64,000 bases of DNA from Azospirillum agricola (GCF_017876095.1 NZ_JAGINM010000011.1:124001-188000), one strand, 5' to 3'. Counted from the first letter of the stretch, positions 11,453 to 19,928 are shown. Numbers and translations are program-made. The notes: generated by a model not told the origin, from the letters alone.

Positions 11453-12738
11453 CCTTCGCAAACGAGCCGACGCCATCCCCCCCGTCCCAACCTTCCTCCC
11501 TCCGGCGGGGAAGGGAGCGGTCGCCGTGCGCCCCTCGCGCCGCCCCCTGCACCGTCGCCCCCTGCACCGTCGCCAGGACCGTCCCCTTTCATGACGTCCG
11601 GGAACGCGGTTTTCCCTCCCGCGCGCCGCTGGCGGCGGCGCAGGGCTGGATCGACCGCCACTGCCTCCCCTCCACGCCGCGTCGGGTGACGTTGGCCGAC
11701 GCCGCCGGCCTCGCGCTGGCCGCGCCGATCCTCTCCCCCTGCGATCTTCCCGACCGTGACCGCGCCCTGCGGGACGGCTACGCCGTGGCCTCCGTGGACA
11801 CGCTGGGGGCCGGCTCCTACAACCCGGTCCCGCTCCCGTCCGTTCGTCCGGTCTCCGCCGGAGAGGCGCTGCCGCCGGGCGCCGACGCCGTACTGCCCTT
11901 CGAGTTCGTGCAGGCCCTGGGCGTTCTGGTGGAGGCGCTCGACGCCGTTGCCCCCGGCGCCGGGGTGGAGCGGCGCGGCGCGGCGCTGAAGGCCGGCACG
12001 CCGGTGCTGGAGACCGGGCGCCGGCTGCGCCCGTCCGATCTCGGCCTGCTCGCCGCGCTGGGGTTGGCCGGAATCGCCGTCACGCCACGCCCGCGCGTCC
12101 GCATCCTGCTGGCCGGCGGCCCACGCGCCGGAGCCGAGGGGCTGGGCGCCCTGCTGACCGCGCTGGTCCGCCGCGACGGCGGCGTTCCCGAACTGGTCGG
12201 CCCGCTGCCCGCCGACCGGGACGCCCTGTGCGGCGCTCTGCTGCGGCCGGGGGCCGATCTGGTCCTGGGCGCCGGGCGCACCGGGCTGGGGCATGACGAC
12301 CTCATGCCGCCGGCTCTGGCCCGCGCCGGCGAGCTGTCGATCCATGGCATCGCCGTGCGTCCCGGCGACAGCGCCGGGCTGGGCCTCGCGGGCGGGATCC
12401 CGGTGGTTCTGCTGCCCGGCGAGCCGATGGCCTGCCTTGCCGCCTACGAGCTGCTCGGCGGGCGGGCGGTGCGGCGGATGACCGGGTGCCCGGCGGCGCT
12501 GCCCCTGCGGGCGCTGCCCGCCGTGACCAGCCGCAAGCTGGTGTCCGAGATCGGCTGCGTCGACCTGCACCGGGTGCGGCTGATGGCCGATGGCCGTGTC
12601 GAGCCGGTGGCCTCGCCCTCGCTGCCGGGGCTGGCGGCGGCGGCTCGTGCCGACGGCTTCGTCCTGATCCCGGCCGAAAGTGAGGGTGTGCCCGAAGGGG
12701 CGCCCGTCACCATCTACCTCTTCGATCCGCCGGCCTGA
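11449..12738 (+). CDS. Degenerate MoeA-like molybdopterin-binding protein
   Basis: Up to 429 residues, related to MoeA, the enzyme that inserts molybdate into molybdopterin. Recognisable remnants are RALRDGYAV (MoeA: MDGYA), LPPGADAV, GAGRTGLGHDD (MoeA: SGGxSxGD) and LLPGEPMACLAAYEL (MoeA: PGNPVS). Several active-site positions have changed, so catalysis is doubtful and a partner role for the next gene is plausible. The start is uncertain. The GTG at 11449 overlaps the preceding stop, but the first 45 codons are low-complexity and cover a hairpin-like repeat and a 15-bp tandem duplication near 11549-11578. Homology begins around VPFHDVRERGF near 11581. No other in-frame ATG or GTG is available, and an ATG at 11591 lies in another frame, so a small frameshift near the 5' end cannot be excluded. 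Confidence 0.65.
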   Translation: MTFANEPTPSPPSQPSSLRRGRERSPCAPRAAPCTVAPCTVARTVPFHDVRERGFPSRAPLAAAQGWIDRHCLPSTPRRVTLADAAGLALAAPILSPCDLPDRDRALRDGYAVASVDTLGAGSYNPVPLPSVRPVSAGEALPPGADAVLPFEFVQALGVLVEALDAVAPGAGVERRGAALKAGTPVLETGRRLRPSDLGLLAALGLAGIAVTPRPRVRILLAGGPRAGAEGLGALLTALVRRDGGVPELVGPLPADRDALCGALLRPGADLVLGAGRTGLGHDDLMPPALARAGELSIHGIAVRPGDSAGLGLAGGIPVVLLPGEPMACLAAYELLGGRAVRRMTGCPAALPLRALPAVTSRKLVSEIGCVDLHRVRLMADGRVEPVASPSLPGLAAAARADGFVLIPAESEGVPEGAPVTIYLFDPPA

Positions 12739-12755
12739 CGAAGAGGGAATTCCGC

Positions 12756-14726
12756 GTGGCCACCGAGGATGTCCGCCGTTTCGTCGCCCAGGCCGCGCGC
12801 CAGGAGCAGTTTCTCGACGTCGTCAGCGGCGAGGAGGCGCGCGCCCGCTTCCACCGCCACCTCGATCTCACGCCGCGCGGGGAGGAGAGCGTGACCCTCG
12901 CCGCGGCGCTCGGTCGGGTGCTGGCGACCGACGTGGTCGCCGGGGTGGACGTGCCGGGCTTCGACCGCTCGGTGGTGGACGGTTTCGCCCTGCGCGCCGC
13001 CGACAGCCTCGGTGCGGCCGAGGACAACCCGATCCGCCTGCGCCTCAACGACGAGGTGCTGGCCGCCGGCCGTGCCCCGGCCCTGACGGTGGAGCCGGGC
13101 ACCGCCACGGTGATCGCCACCGGCGGCATGCTGCCGCGCGGGGCCGACGCGGTGGCGATGGTCGAACACACCGAGCCGGTCGAGACGCCGGGCGAGAGCG
13201 GCGGCCTTTTCATCGCCCTGTCGAGACCGTCGACCCCCGGCGCCTTCGTCGCCGCCGCCGGGTCCGACATCGGGCGCGGCGAGGTGGTGCTGCGGCGCGG
13301 GCAGGTGCTGACCTCGCGGGAGATCGGCGTGCTCGCCGCCATCGGGCAGGCCGAGGTCGCGGTGGTCCGCCGGCCGCGCGTCGCCATCCTGTCCACCGGC
13401 GACGAGATCGTCGCCCCCGGCCAGCCGATGCGGACCGGCGCCGTCTATGACAGCAACGCCGCGATCCTCGCCGCCGCCGTCGCCGAGTCGGGCGGCGAGC
13501 CGGTGCCGCTGGGCATCGCCGCCGACGACGACGCCCAGCTGGAGGCGCTGGTTGCCCGGGGGCTGGAATGCGACGCGCTGCTGCTGTCGGGCGGCACGTC
13601 GAAGGGGGCGGGGGACCGCTCCCACCGCGTCGTTGCGCGACTGACCGATCCCGGCATCGTCGCCCATGGCGTGGCGTTGAAGCCGGGCAAGCCGCTCTGT
13701 CTGGCGGTGACGCGCGGCAAGCCGGTGGTGATCCTGCCGGGCTTCCCGACCTCGGCGATGTTCACCTTCCACAGCTTCGTGGCGCCGGTGATCCGCGCGC
13801 TCGCCGGTCTGCCGCCGGCGGCGGTGGAGACGGTGCCGGCGACCCTGCCGGTCCGGCTGGGTTCGGAGCGCGGGCGCACCGAATATGTGATGGTCTCGCT
13901 GGTGCAGGGGGCGGAGGAGGGCGTGCTCGCCGCCTATCCGCTCTCCAAGGGCTCGGGGGCGGTGACCGCCTTCAGCCACGCCGACGGCTTTCTTGCCATC
14001 GACGCCCAGGCGGAAATGGTGGAAGCCGGCACGCCGGTGTCGGTGCAACGGCTCGGCCGTTCGCTGGCGCCGGCCGACCTGATCGTGGTCGGCAGCCAGT
14101 GCCTCGGCCTGAACGCCGTGCTTGGCGGGCTGATCGCCGGGGGGATGACGGTGAAGGCGCTCAACGTCGGCTCGATGGGCGGTCTGGCGGCGGCGCGGCG
14201 CGGCGAGTGCGACGTGGCGCCCATCCATCTGATGGATCCGGAGACGGAGGTCTACAACACGCCCTTCCTGGCGCCGGGCCTGGAGCTGGTCGCCGGCTAC
14301 CGCCGCATGCAGGGCATCGTCTTCCGGCGCGGCGATCCGCGCTTCGAAGGCAGGGCGGCGGCGGAGGCCGCGCGGGCGGCGGCGGAGCGGCCGGACTGCA
14401 TCCTGATCAACCGCAACGCCGGCAGCGGCACGCGCATCCTGGCCGACCGCCTGCTGGGGGCGGCGCGCCCGACCGGCTACTGGACCCAGGCGAAATCGCA
14501 CAACGCGGTGGCGGTCGCGGTGGCGCAGGGCCGCGCCGACTGGGGACTGGCGATCGAGACCGCCGCGTCGCTCTACGGGCTGGGTTTCCTGCCCCTGCGC
14601 GAGGAGCGTTACGACTTCGTGATTCCCGCCGCCCGCCGGGACCGCCCGGCGGTCCGCCGGTTCGTCGAGGCGCTCGAATCGGTCGAGGTGGCGGATTCTC
14701 TGAGGGGAATGGGTTTCGCGCGCTGA
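12756..14726 (+). CDS. MoeA fused to a periplasmic-binding-protein-like domain
   Basis: A 656-residue fusion. Residues 1-415 form a fairly complete MoeA with VVDGFALRA, LPRGADAVAMVEHT, STGDEI, LLSGGTSKGAGD and LPGFPTSAM. The remaining 240 residues resemble the PBP-like domain of LysR/ModE-related proteins (VGSQCLGLNAVLGGL, LNVGSMGGLAAARRGECD, NRNAGSGTRILADRL). This architecture is known in archaea and proteobacteria. It is usually annotated as a molybdopterin biosynthesis protein, with the second domain suspected of binding molybdate, tungstate or an organic ligand. The GTG start is supported by AAGAGGG about 9 bp upstream. It probably works with the degenerate MoeA-like protein encoded just before it. 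Confidence 0.82.
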   Translation: MATEDVRRFVAQAARQEQFLDVVSGEEARARFHRHLDLTPRGEESVTLAAALGRVLATDVVAGVDVPGFDRSVVDGFALRAADSLGAAEDNPIRLRLNDEVLAAGRAPALTVEPGTATVIATGGMLPRGADAVAMVEHTEPVETPGESGGLFIALSRPSTPGAFVAAAGSDIGRGEVVLRRGQVLTSREIGVLAAIGQAEVAVVRRPRVAILSTGDEIVAPGQPMRTGAVYDSNAAILAAAVAESGGEPVPLGIAADDDAQLEALVARGLECDALLLSGGTSKGAGDRSHRVVARLTDPGIVAHGVALKPGKPLCLAVTRGKPVVILPGFPTSAMFTFHSFVAPVIRALAGLPPAAVETVPATLPVRLGSERGRTEYVMVSLVQGAEEGVLAAYPLSKGSGAVTAFSHADGFLAIDAQAEMVEAGTPVSVQRLGRSLAPADLIVVGSQCLGLNAVLGGLIAGGMTVKALNVGSMGGLAAARRGECDVAPIHLMDPETEVYNTPFLAPGLELVAGYRRMQGIVFRRGDPRFEGRAAAEAARAAAERPDCILINRNAGSGTRILADRLLGAARPTGYWTQAKSHNAVAVAVAQGRADWGLAIETAASLYGLGFLPLREERYDFVIPAARRDRPAVRRFVEALESVEVADSLRGMGFAR

Positions 14727-14741
14727 GCCCGCGCCATCGCC

Positions 14742-15011
14742 TCAGTGGGTCGTGGCGCTGGTTCCGCAGGAGCCGCCGCCGCAACCGCAGCCGCCTTCCG
14801 GCGCCACCACCCGGATGGCGCCGCCGGCCGTCGCCAGCACGGCGGCCAGCGGCAGGCCGGTCGCCTCGGCGACGGCGCCCAGGCTGGCCTCGCCCGGCAG
14901 GCCGGCCTCGGGACCGAAGGCCGGGTGCAGCATCGCCAGCCGCCGCCGCGCCACCGGGTCGTGCGCGTCGAGGGCGGCGAGGCTGGTGTCGGCGGTGACG
15001 TCGAGGCTCAT
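14742..15011 (-). CDS. Small protein with a Cys-rich tail, unknown function
   Basis: An 89-residue protein I do not recognise. The body is helical and Ala/Leu-rich; the C-terminus ends in GGCGCGGGSCGTSATTH. The three cysteines in CGCGGGSC could bind a metal or form a redox disulfide. The stretch ASLGAVAEATGLPLAAVLA recalls the second half of DUF1858/DUF542 redox-helper domains, but the usual first-half motif is missing, so this is only a hint. It is transcribed in the same direction as trxB, about 64 bp downstream of it, and converges with the MoeA fusion gene. The ATG at 15011 has AAGGA about 10 bp upstream. Confidence 0.6.
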   Translation of the reverse strand: MSLDVTADTSLAALDAHDPVARRRLAMLHPAFGPEAGLPGEASLGAVAEATGLPLAAVLATAGGAIRVVAPEGGCGCGGGSCGTSATTH

Positions 15012-15041
15012 GGGAGCACATCCTTGAAAGCGGTGCGATGT

Positions 15042-15064
15042 CCCTCTCCCACAAGGGGAGAGGG
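15042..15064. repeat. GAGAGGG hairpin repeat
   Basis: CCCTCTCCC (15042-15050) pairs with GGGAGAGGG (15056-15064) around a 5-base loop. It sits between trxB and the small Cys-tailed gene. It belongs to the dispersed CTCTCC/GGAGAG hairpin family also seen at 34765 and 58616-58785. Confidence 0.7.
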
Positions 15065-15075
15065 GCTTTGGGAGG

Positions 15076-16080
15076 TTACCACGTCCCGGCCGGGCTCGGG
15101 TCGCCGTGGGCGCCGGCCGCCGGCTCGTGGTGGGCGAGCCAGCGCTCGGCCTCCAGCGCGGCCATGCAGCCCATGCCGGCCGCCGTCACCGCCTGCCGGT
15201 AGACCTTGTCCTTCACGTCGCCGGCCGCGAAGACGCCGGCCACGTCGGTCGCCGTCGAATCGGGGGCGGTGACGATGTAGCCGGCCTCGTCCATCGCGAC
15301 CTTGCCCTTGAACACGGCGGTCGCCGGCTCGTGGCCGATGGCGACGAAGACGCCGGCCGCCGGGATGGTCCGGGTCTCGCCGGTCTTCACGTTCTTCACG
15401 CGCACGCCGGTGACGGCGCGCGGGTTGCCCAGGCTGCCGTCGCCCTCGCCGACGATCTCCTCGACCGCGCTGTCCCACACCACCTCGATCTTCGGGTGGC
15501 GGAACAGCCGGTCCTGCATGATGCGCTCGGCGCGGAAGCTGTCGCGGCGGTGGATGACCGTCACCTTGGTGGCGTGGTTGGTCAGGTAGAGCGCCTCCTC
15601 GACCGCCGAGTTGCCGCCGCCGATCACCGCGACCTCCTTGCCGCGGAAGAAGAAGCCGTCGCAGGTGGCGCAGGCCGACACGCCGGCGCCGCGGTAGATC
15701 TCCTCGCTGGAGATCCCCAGCCAGCGGGCCTGGGCGCCGGTCGCGATGATGACGCTGTCGGCGGTGTAGGTGTCGCCGCTGTCGCCCTTGCAGACGAAGG
15801 GCCGCACGGTGAAGTCGACCTCGGTGATGAGGTCGAACACCATCTTCGTGCCGACATGCTCGGCCTGCTTCTGCATCTGCTCCATCAGCCACGGACCCTG
15901 GATGGGGTCGGCGAAGCCGGGGAAATTCTCCACGTCGGTGGTGATCATCAGCTGGCCGCCCGGCTGCATGCCCTGGACCATGAGCGGCTCCAGATTGGCG
16001 CGGGCGGCGTAGATCGCCGCCGTGTAGCCGGCCGGACCGGCGCCGATGATGAGGACCTTGCTGTGATGGGTGCTGGGCAT
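15076..16080 (-). CDS. trxB: Thioredoxin-disulfide reductase
   Basis: A 334-residue FAD/NADPH flavoprotein that reduces thioredoxin in the cytoplasm. The FAD-binding GAGPAG is at residues 13-18, the redox-active CATC at 137-140 (VSACATCDG), the NADPH-binding GGGNSAVEE follows, and the second FAD motif is GVFAAGDV near residue 290. The ATG at 16080 is chosen because homology begins there; an upstream extension in frame looks non-coding. The C-terminus is slightly extended and His/Ala-rich. No thioredoxin gene is adjacent. Confidence 0.95.
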   Translation of the reverse strand: MPSTHHSKVLIIGAGPAGYTAAIYAARANLEPLMVQGMQPGGQLMITTDVENFPGFADPIQGPWLMEQMQKQAEHVGTKMVFDLITEVDFTVRPFVCKGDSGDTYTADSVIIATGAQARWLGISSEEIYRGAGVSACATCDGFFFRGKEVAVIGGGNSAVEEALYLTNHATKVTVIHRRDSFRAERIMQDRLFRHPKIEVVWDSAVEEIVGEGDGSLGNPRAVTGVRVKNVKTGETRTIPAAGVFVAIGHEPATAVFKGKVAMDEAGYIVTAPDSTATDVAGVFAAGDVKDKVYRQAVTAAGMGCMAALEAERWLAHHEPAAGAHGDPSPAGTW

Positions 16081-16120
16081 GGGGTCGTCCCGAACGAAAG
16101 GGGGCTCCAAAGAGGGAGCG

Positions 16121-18031
16121 TCAGAATCCGAACATATGGTCGAGGCTGAAGGCGCTGTCACCGTGCAGGCAGCCGTGGTAGCCGAACAGCCGGCAGGTCG
16201 TGTCGCGGATCAGCGCATAGCCGTGCTCGCCCGCCGCGGTCCGTTCCGCTTCCGTGAACATCTCGGAGGACCGCCAATAGAGCGAGCCGCCGCAGGGGAT
16301 GGCGACCTTCCGCCGGGCGATTTCGACGCCGTCGCGCCGGGTCAGGACCAGGCTGGTGTCGGAGGTGGCATGCCAGGGTGTCGAGGCAGGGTAGACGAGA
16401 TGGCAGAGCGTGTCCCACGGCGCCGCGCCCAGCCGCAGGAACAGCCGCGTCGACAATCCGGGCGGCCGCCCATGGTAGCTCTGCGGCTCGTCGCGGTAGA
16501 CCATCGCCGTGTTGAAGATGTGGCTGCCGAAGCTGGTTTCCGCCACATGGCCGGTGTTCACGTCCTCGTAACGGACCAGCGCGTGCAGCCAGCCGTCGGC
16601 GACCGTTCCGGCTTCGAAATCATAGACCAGCTCGACATGGCCCCAACCGTCCGGAACGGCGGCGCCGGCGACCAGCCCGGTGACGTCGAGCGCCACGCTG
16701 TCGGAGCGCTTCAGGTTGCCGAAGCGGTGCTCGGCCAGCGCCGCGCCGTTGCGGTCGTAGACCACCGCCTTGACCGGCAACTCGGTCTGCGCCGTGCTCA
16801 TCGGCGTCGGCAGCAGAATGGTGCGCCAGCGTTCCATCGGCAGCAGCGGAGCCGGCAGGATGTGGCCCTTGCCGATGGGGCCGCCGGTCAGCCTGGGCAG
16901 CCTGGGGTCGGGCTTGAGGTCGGTGCGCTCGACGTTGGCGTGGGCGACGCGGCGGCGGCCGTTTTCAGCGACGACTTCGTAACGCGGCCGGACGAAATGC
17001 TTGCCGGCCTGGATCTCGAACTGGAGGGGCCAGCGCGCGTCGGGGAACAGCTCGCGGGTGTCGAGCGCCAGGGTGGCGAAGGGGGCGATCTCGCGGTCGA
17101 GCGCGCGGATGTCATCGGAGCCCATCAGGTTGAGGCCGACGGCGCCCGCCGGGATCGGCGTCGGGTGGCTGTTCTGGATCCACAACGACACCCGTTCGTC
17201 CTCGCGTGGGGCGGGCAGGCCGGCGTAGCGCTCGGCCGGCCAGGCGTTGGCGTCGTGGGTGCAGGACAGCACGGTGTCGTCGTCGCCGTAGGTGTCGAGC
17301 GCGTATTTCACCACGTCGTGCCCGGCGGCGCCGATGACGTGCAGGAACAGCGTGCCGCAGAAGTCGTCCAGCCCAAGCCGCTCGCGCACCTGCCGGCTGT
17401 CGATCACCACCGTGCCGTCGCTGGGCGGCATCGCCTCGGTCCATTCGGCGATCGGGCGGCCGTTGCCGTCGAACAGGCAGGCCCACAGCCGGGTGCCCTT
17501 GGCGCCGTAGCGCGGCCAGTAGTTGGCCGAGACGATGCGGGTGTGCTGCCCGGCCTCGTCGCGGAACCAGGCGAAATTGGTCGCCCAGTTGAACTTGGAC
17601 AGGTAATGGGCGGGATCGTTCAGCATGTCCTCGGGAACGCGCATGGCGTCCAGCGAAACGACGCCGGCGTCCTTCGGGATCAGGTGGGCGATGTGCCCTT
17701 CGCAGCGCTGGGAATCGAAGGCGACGACGAAGACGGTGCGGGCGCCGCTGTCCGGCAGCTCCGTCACCGCGCGGGCGGCGTGGCCGAAGATCTCGGTGCC
17801 GACCAGCTCGACGTTCTGCACATAGACCCCGGCCACCGGGATGGCCGACAGGTCGTAGAACTCGGCCAGACCCGACAGCAGCCCCAGCGGATCGTAGATG
17901 GCGACCGGACCGTAGGACGCCAGACGCGCCATCAGGATGGCCGCCTTGGGCGCCGCCAGCGGGTGGCCCACCGCCTTGAAGAAGCTGGAGCCGCCGGTGA
18001 CGTTGGAGAAGGTCTCGATCCGAAGAGGCAT
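16121..18031 (-). CDS. Large protein of unknown function
   Basis: A 636-residue protein that I cannot assign to a family. Codon use matches its neighbours and the frame is open throughout. It has no signal peptide or membrane segment. The N-terminus (SFFKAVGHPLAAPKAAILMARL, then an Asp/Val-rich alternating region with VAIYDPLGLL and VELVGTEIFGHAARAV) could be an alpha/beta nucleotide-binding fold that stores or checks a name or path. The rest is rich in short beta-like stretches with many Trp, Tyr, Pro and Asp residues. It ends in RLFGYHGCLHGDSAFSLDH. The ATG at 18031 has no clear ribosome site. It lies upstream of trxB in the same direction and diverges from padR. Confidence 0.65.
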   Translation of the reverse strand: MPLRIETFSNVTGGSSFFKAVGHPLAAPKAAILMARLASYGPVAIYDPLGLLSGLAEFYDLSAIPVAGVYVQNVELVGTEIFGHAARAVTELPDSGARTVFVVAFDSQRCEGHIAHLIPKDAGVVSLDAMRVPEDMLNDPAHYLSKFNWATNFAWFRDEAGQHTRIVSANYWPRYGAKGTRLWACLFDGNGRPIAEWTEAMPPSDGTVVIDSRQVRERLGLDDFCGTLFLHVIGAAGHDVVKYALDTYGDDDTVLSCTHDANAWPAERYAGLPAPREDERVSLWIQNSHPTPIPAGAVGLNLMGSDDIRALDREIAPFATLALDTRELFPDARWPLQFEIQAGKHFVRPRYEVVAENGRRRVAHANVERTDLKPDPRLPRLTGGPIGKGHILPAPLLPMERWRTILLPTPMSTAQTELPVKAVVYDRNGAALAEHRFGNLKRSDSVALDVTGLVAGAAVPDGWGHVELVYDFEAGTVADGWLHALVRYEDVNTGHVAETSFGSHIFNTAMVYRDEPQSYHGRPPGLSTRLFLRLGAAPWDTLCHLVYPASTPWHATSDTSLVLTRRDGVEIARRKVAIPCGGSLYWRSSEMFTEAERTAAGEHGYALIRDTTCRLFGYHGCLHGDSAFSLDHMFGF

Positions 18032-18186
18032 AAGGACACACGCGAAAGAGCAGCCGAAGGCGTCGGTTATAGCCCGTCGGTTGGGGGCGCGACAGCCCTT
18101 TGTCCGGATGCCGGTGGATGTCCCCTCCCGGTGCTCCCCCTTCCCGCGGATCCCGTCGCCGCATTTCCTCCTTGCCGGCGACACGG

Positions 18187-18219
18187 TTTCGATATATCTA
18201 AGTTTTCGATATATCGAAA
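18187..18219. promoter_or_regulatory. Palindromic operator upstream of padR
   Basis: A perfect 16-bp palindrome TTTCGATATATCGAAA (18204-18219) is preceded by a partial copy TTTCGATATATC at 18187-18198, with starts 17 bp apart. AT-rich GATATATC cores of this kind are typical PadR-family sites. The position 20-50 bp before the padR ATG suggests autoregulation of padR and control of the DUF2218 gene behind it. Confidence 0.75.
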
Positions 18220-18239
18220 CTGTATCAAGAGAGGGTCTG

Positions 18240-18848
18240 ATGTTCCGGCATCTGTTTCACAAGGGCAGCCACCGCTTTTCCCGTCCGGATTTCGACGACG
18301 AGGGCGGCGGGCGCGGATTCGGCCGGGGTGGCCGGCATGGGCATCGCGGTGGTTGGGGTGGTTGGGGTGGCGGCCGCGAGCGCGGCGAGGGCCGTGTCTT
18401 CGGCCAGGGCGACCTGCGCCTCGTCCTGCTCTGGCTGATCGAGGAGAAGCCCCGCTCCGGCTACGACCTCATCAAGTCGATCGAGGAACTGGTCGGCGGC
18501 GCCTACAGCCCGAGCCCTGGCGTCGTCTACCCGACGCTGACCCTGCTGGAGGAGCAGGGCCACATCCGGGTGGCGTCGAGCGAGGGTTCCAAGAAGCTCT
18601 ACGAGATCACGCCCGAGGGCGCCGACGCGCTGAAGGCCAACGCCGCGACCATCGCCGCGATCCGCGAGCGCATCGCCCATGTCCGCGCCCACCATGGCCG
18701 GGAGCCCGCGCCGCAGATCGTCCGGGCGGTGGAAAACTTCAAGCTGGCCTTGCGGTTGCGGCTGTCGCGTGGCGAACTGACGCCCGAACAGATTCAGGCC
18801 ATCGCCGAGGCCGTCGACGCCGCCGCCCTGGCGGTCGAGCGGGCTTGA
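18240..18848 (+). CDS. PadR-family transcriptional regulator
   Basis: A 202-residue regulator. After an unusual Gly/His/Arg-rich N-terminal arm (residues 1-52, with HKGSHRF and HGHRGGWGGWGGG, possibly metal-binding) comes the PadR winged helix. This has LRLVLLWLIEEKPRSGYDLIK, then SPGVVYPTLTLLEEQGHI and KKLYEITPEG. The C-terminal helices would form the dimer interface. The ATG at 18240 has AGAGGG 4-9 bp upstream. It is probably cotranscribed with the DUF2218 gene 34 bp downstream and autoregulated through the palindrome at 18187-18219. Confidence 0.88.
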   Translation: MFRHLFHKGSHRFSRPDFDDEGGGRGFGRGGRHGHRGGWGGWGGGRERGEGRVFGQGDLRLVLLWLIEEKPRSGYDLIKSIEELVGGAYSPSPGVVYPTLTLLEEQGHIRVASSEGSKKLYEITPEGADALKANAATIAAIRERIAHVRAHHGREPAPQIVRAVENFKLALRLRLSRGELTPEQIQAIAEAVDAAALAVERA

Positions 18849-18882
18849 GCGGCGGTTTCACACGGGACGGAGGAGAAGCACC

Positions 18883-19176
18883 ATGGCCGCATCGACCACG
18901 CGCATCGCGACGGCGAACGGGCGCCGCTACATGACCCAGCTGTGCAAGCACTGGGCGCACAAGTTCGCGGTGACGTATGACGACGATCAGGGCACCGTGC
19001 CCTTCGGCGAGGATCGCCTGTGCCGGCTGGCCGCCGACGATTCGGGGCTGGGGATCACCATCGAGGTGGCGGACGCGGCGGGGCTGCCGCAGCTCCAGCA
19101 GGTGGTGATCGACCACCTGAAGCGCTTCGCCTTCCGCGAGGATCTCGGCGAGCCGGTGTGGACGCCGGTGGGGTGA
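18883..19176 (+). CDS. DUF2218 family protein
   Basis: A 97-residue protein with the features of DUF2218: TANGRRYMTQLCKHWAHKF near the start, a beta-rich middle and VVIDHLKRFAFRE near the end. The conserved Cys and His residues could bind a metal, but the biochemical role is not established. Members often occur next to PadR regulators or siderophore-interacting proteins. Here it follows padR, with GGAGGAG shortly before the ATG, so it is the likely target of PadR control. Confidence 0.85.
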   Translation: MAASTTRIATANGRRYMTQLCKHWAHKFAVTYDDDQGTVPFGEDRLCRLAADDSGLGITIEVADAAGLPQLQQVVIDHLKRFAFREDLGEPVWTPVG

Positions 19177-19197
19177 GGGAGAGACACTTGCCCCCAC

Positions 19198-19232
19198 CCA
19201 TTCCCTCCCCCGCTGGGCGGGGGAGGGAATGG
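19198..19232. terminator. 16-bp perfect hairpin between convergent genes
   Basis: CCATTCCCTCCCCCGC (19198-19213) and its exact reverse complement (19217-19232) enclose a 3-base loop. It stands between the end of the DUF2218 gene and the end of the first oxygenase gene, 6 bp from the latter stop. There is no T-run on either side. It probably protects transcript ends or terminates in both directions. Confidence 0.7.
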
Positions 19233-19237
19233 CGGCC

Positions 19238-19870
19238 TCAATACCCCTTGGACTGGCCCCCGAACACGCCCTTGGCCCAGGCGCCGACGCGGTGGCGCCA
19301 CTGCTCGTGCCAGATGTAGACGCTGCCCTTCACCCAGTTCATCTGGATGGCCCGGCGCTGGCCCTCGAAGGGGTGGTGGCCGTGCCAGGAGGTGTCGCTG
19401 CGGCGGAAGCACATCAGGGTGCCTTCCTCCGGCGGAACCTCGGCGGCGTAGTCCTCCAGGTTCTGCGAGCGCAGGATGCGCAGGCGCCCGCCCGCCGCTT
19501 CCCAGGGCGGGTTCATGTAGATCAGCACGGTGATGACCTTGCTCGCCGAATCCGGATGGATCTTGCCGTCCGTCGCCCGGCACATGCCGCGCGCGGTGAA
19601 CATGGTCGGGTACTGCGACAGGTCGAGGTCGAACTTCTCGGAGAAGGCCTTGCAGACCTCCGGCCCCTTCAGCTCCTTGATCATCGCGTCGAAGGCCGGC
19701 CCCTGCGGGAAGACGCCGAGCGGGATGGAGCCCGGCTTGTCCACCTTCGGGTAGTCGCGGTGCAGCGCCTCCAGATGCTCCTTCTTCACGAATCCGGGCA
19801 CGCACAGGAAGTCGTACGGGTCGTGTTGCAGGGGCGTGGCGCGGAACTTGTCCAGATCGAGCATGGACAT
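19238..19870 (-). CDS. 2-oxoglutarate/Fe(II)-dependent oxygenase
   Basis: A 210-residue protein with the double-stranded beta-helix facial triad: His105-x-Asp107 (KIHPDS), distal His163 (SWHGHHP), and Arg173 (QRRAIQMNW) to bind 2-oxoglutarate. Enzymes of this fold hydroxylate proteins or small molecules using O2. The closing region has an aromatic stretch YIWHEQWRHRVG. The substrate is unknown. A second oxygenase gene lies 58 bp upstream in the same direction, so the two may act on one pathway. Confidence 0.82.
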   Translation of the reverse strand: MSMLDLDKFRATPLQHDPYDFLCVPGFVKKEHLEALHRDYPKVDKPGSIPLGVFPQGPAFDAMIKELKGPEVCKAFSEKFDLDLSQYPTMFTARGMCRATDGKIHPDSASKVITVLIYMNPPWEAAGGRLRILRSQNLEDYAAEVPPEEGTLMCFRRSDTSWHGHHPFEGQRRAIQMNWVKGSVYIWHEQWRHRVGAWAKGVFGGQSKGY

Positions 19871-19928
19871 CGCAGGAGGTCTCCAGGCGGAAAGGCGGTC
19901 GGCGACCGCCGTTGTCGACGGCTATTAA

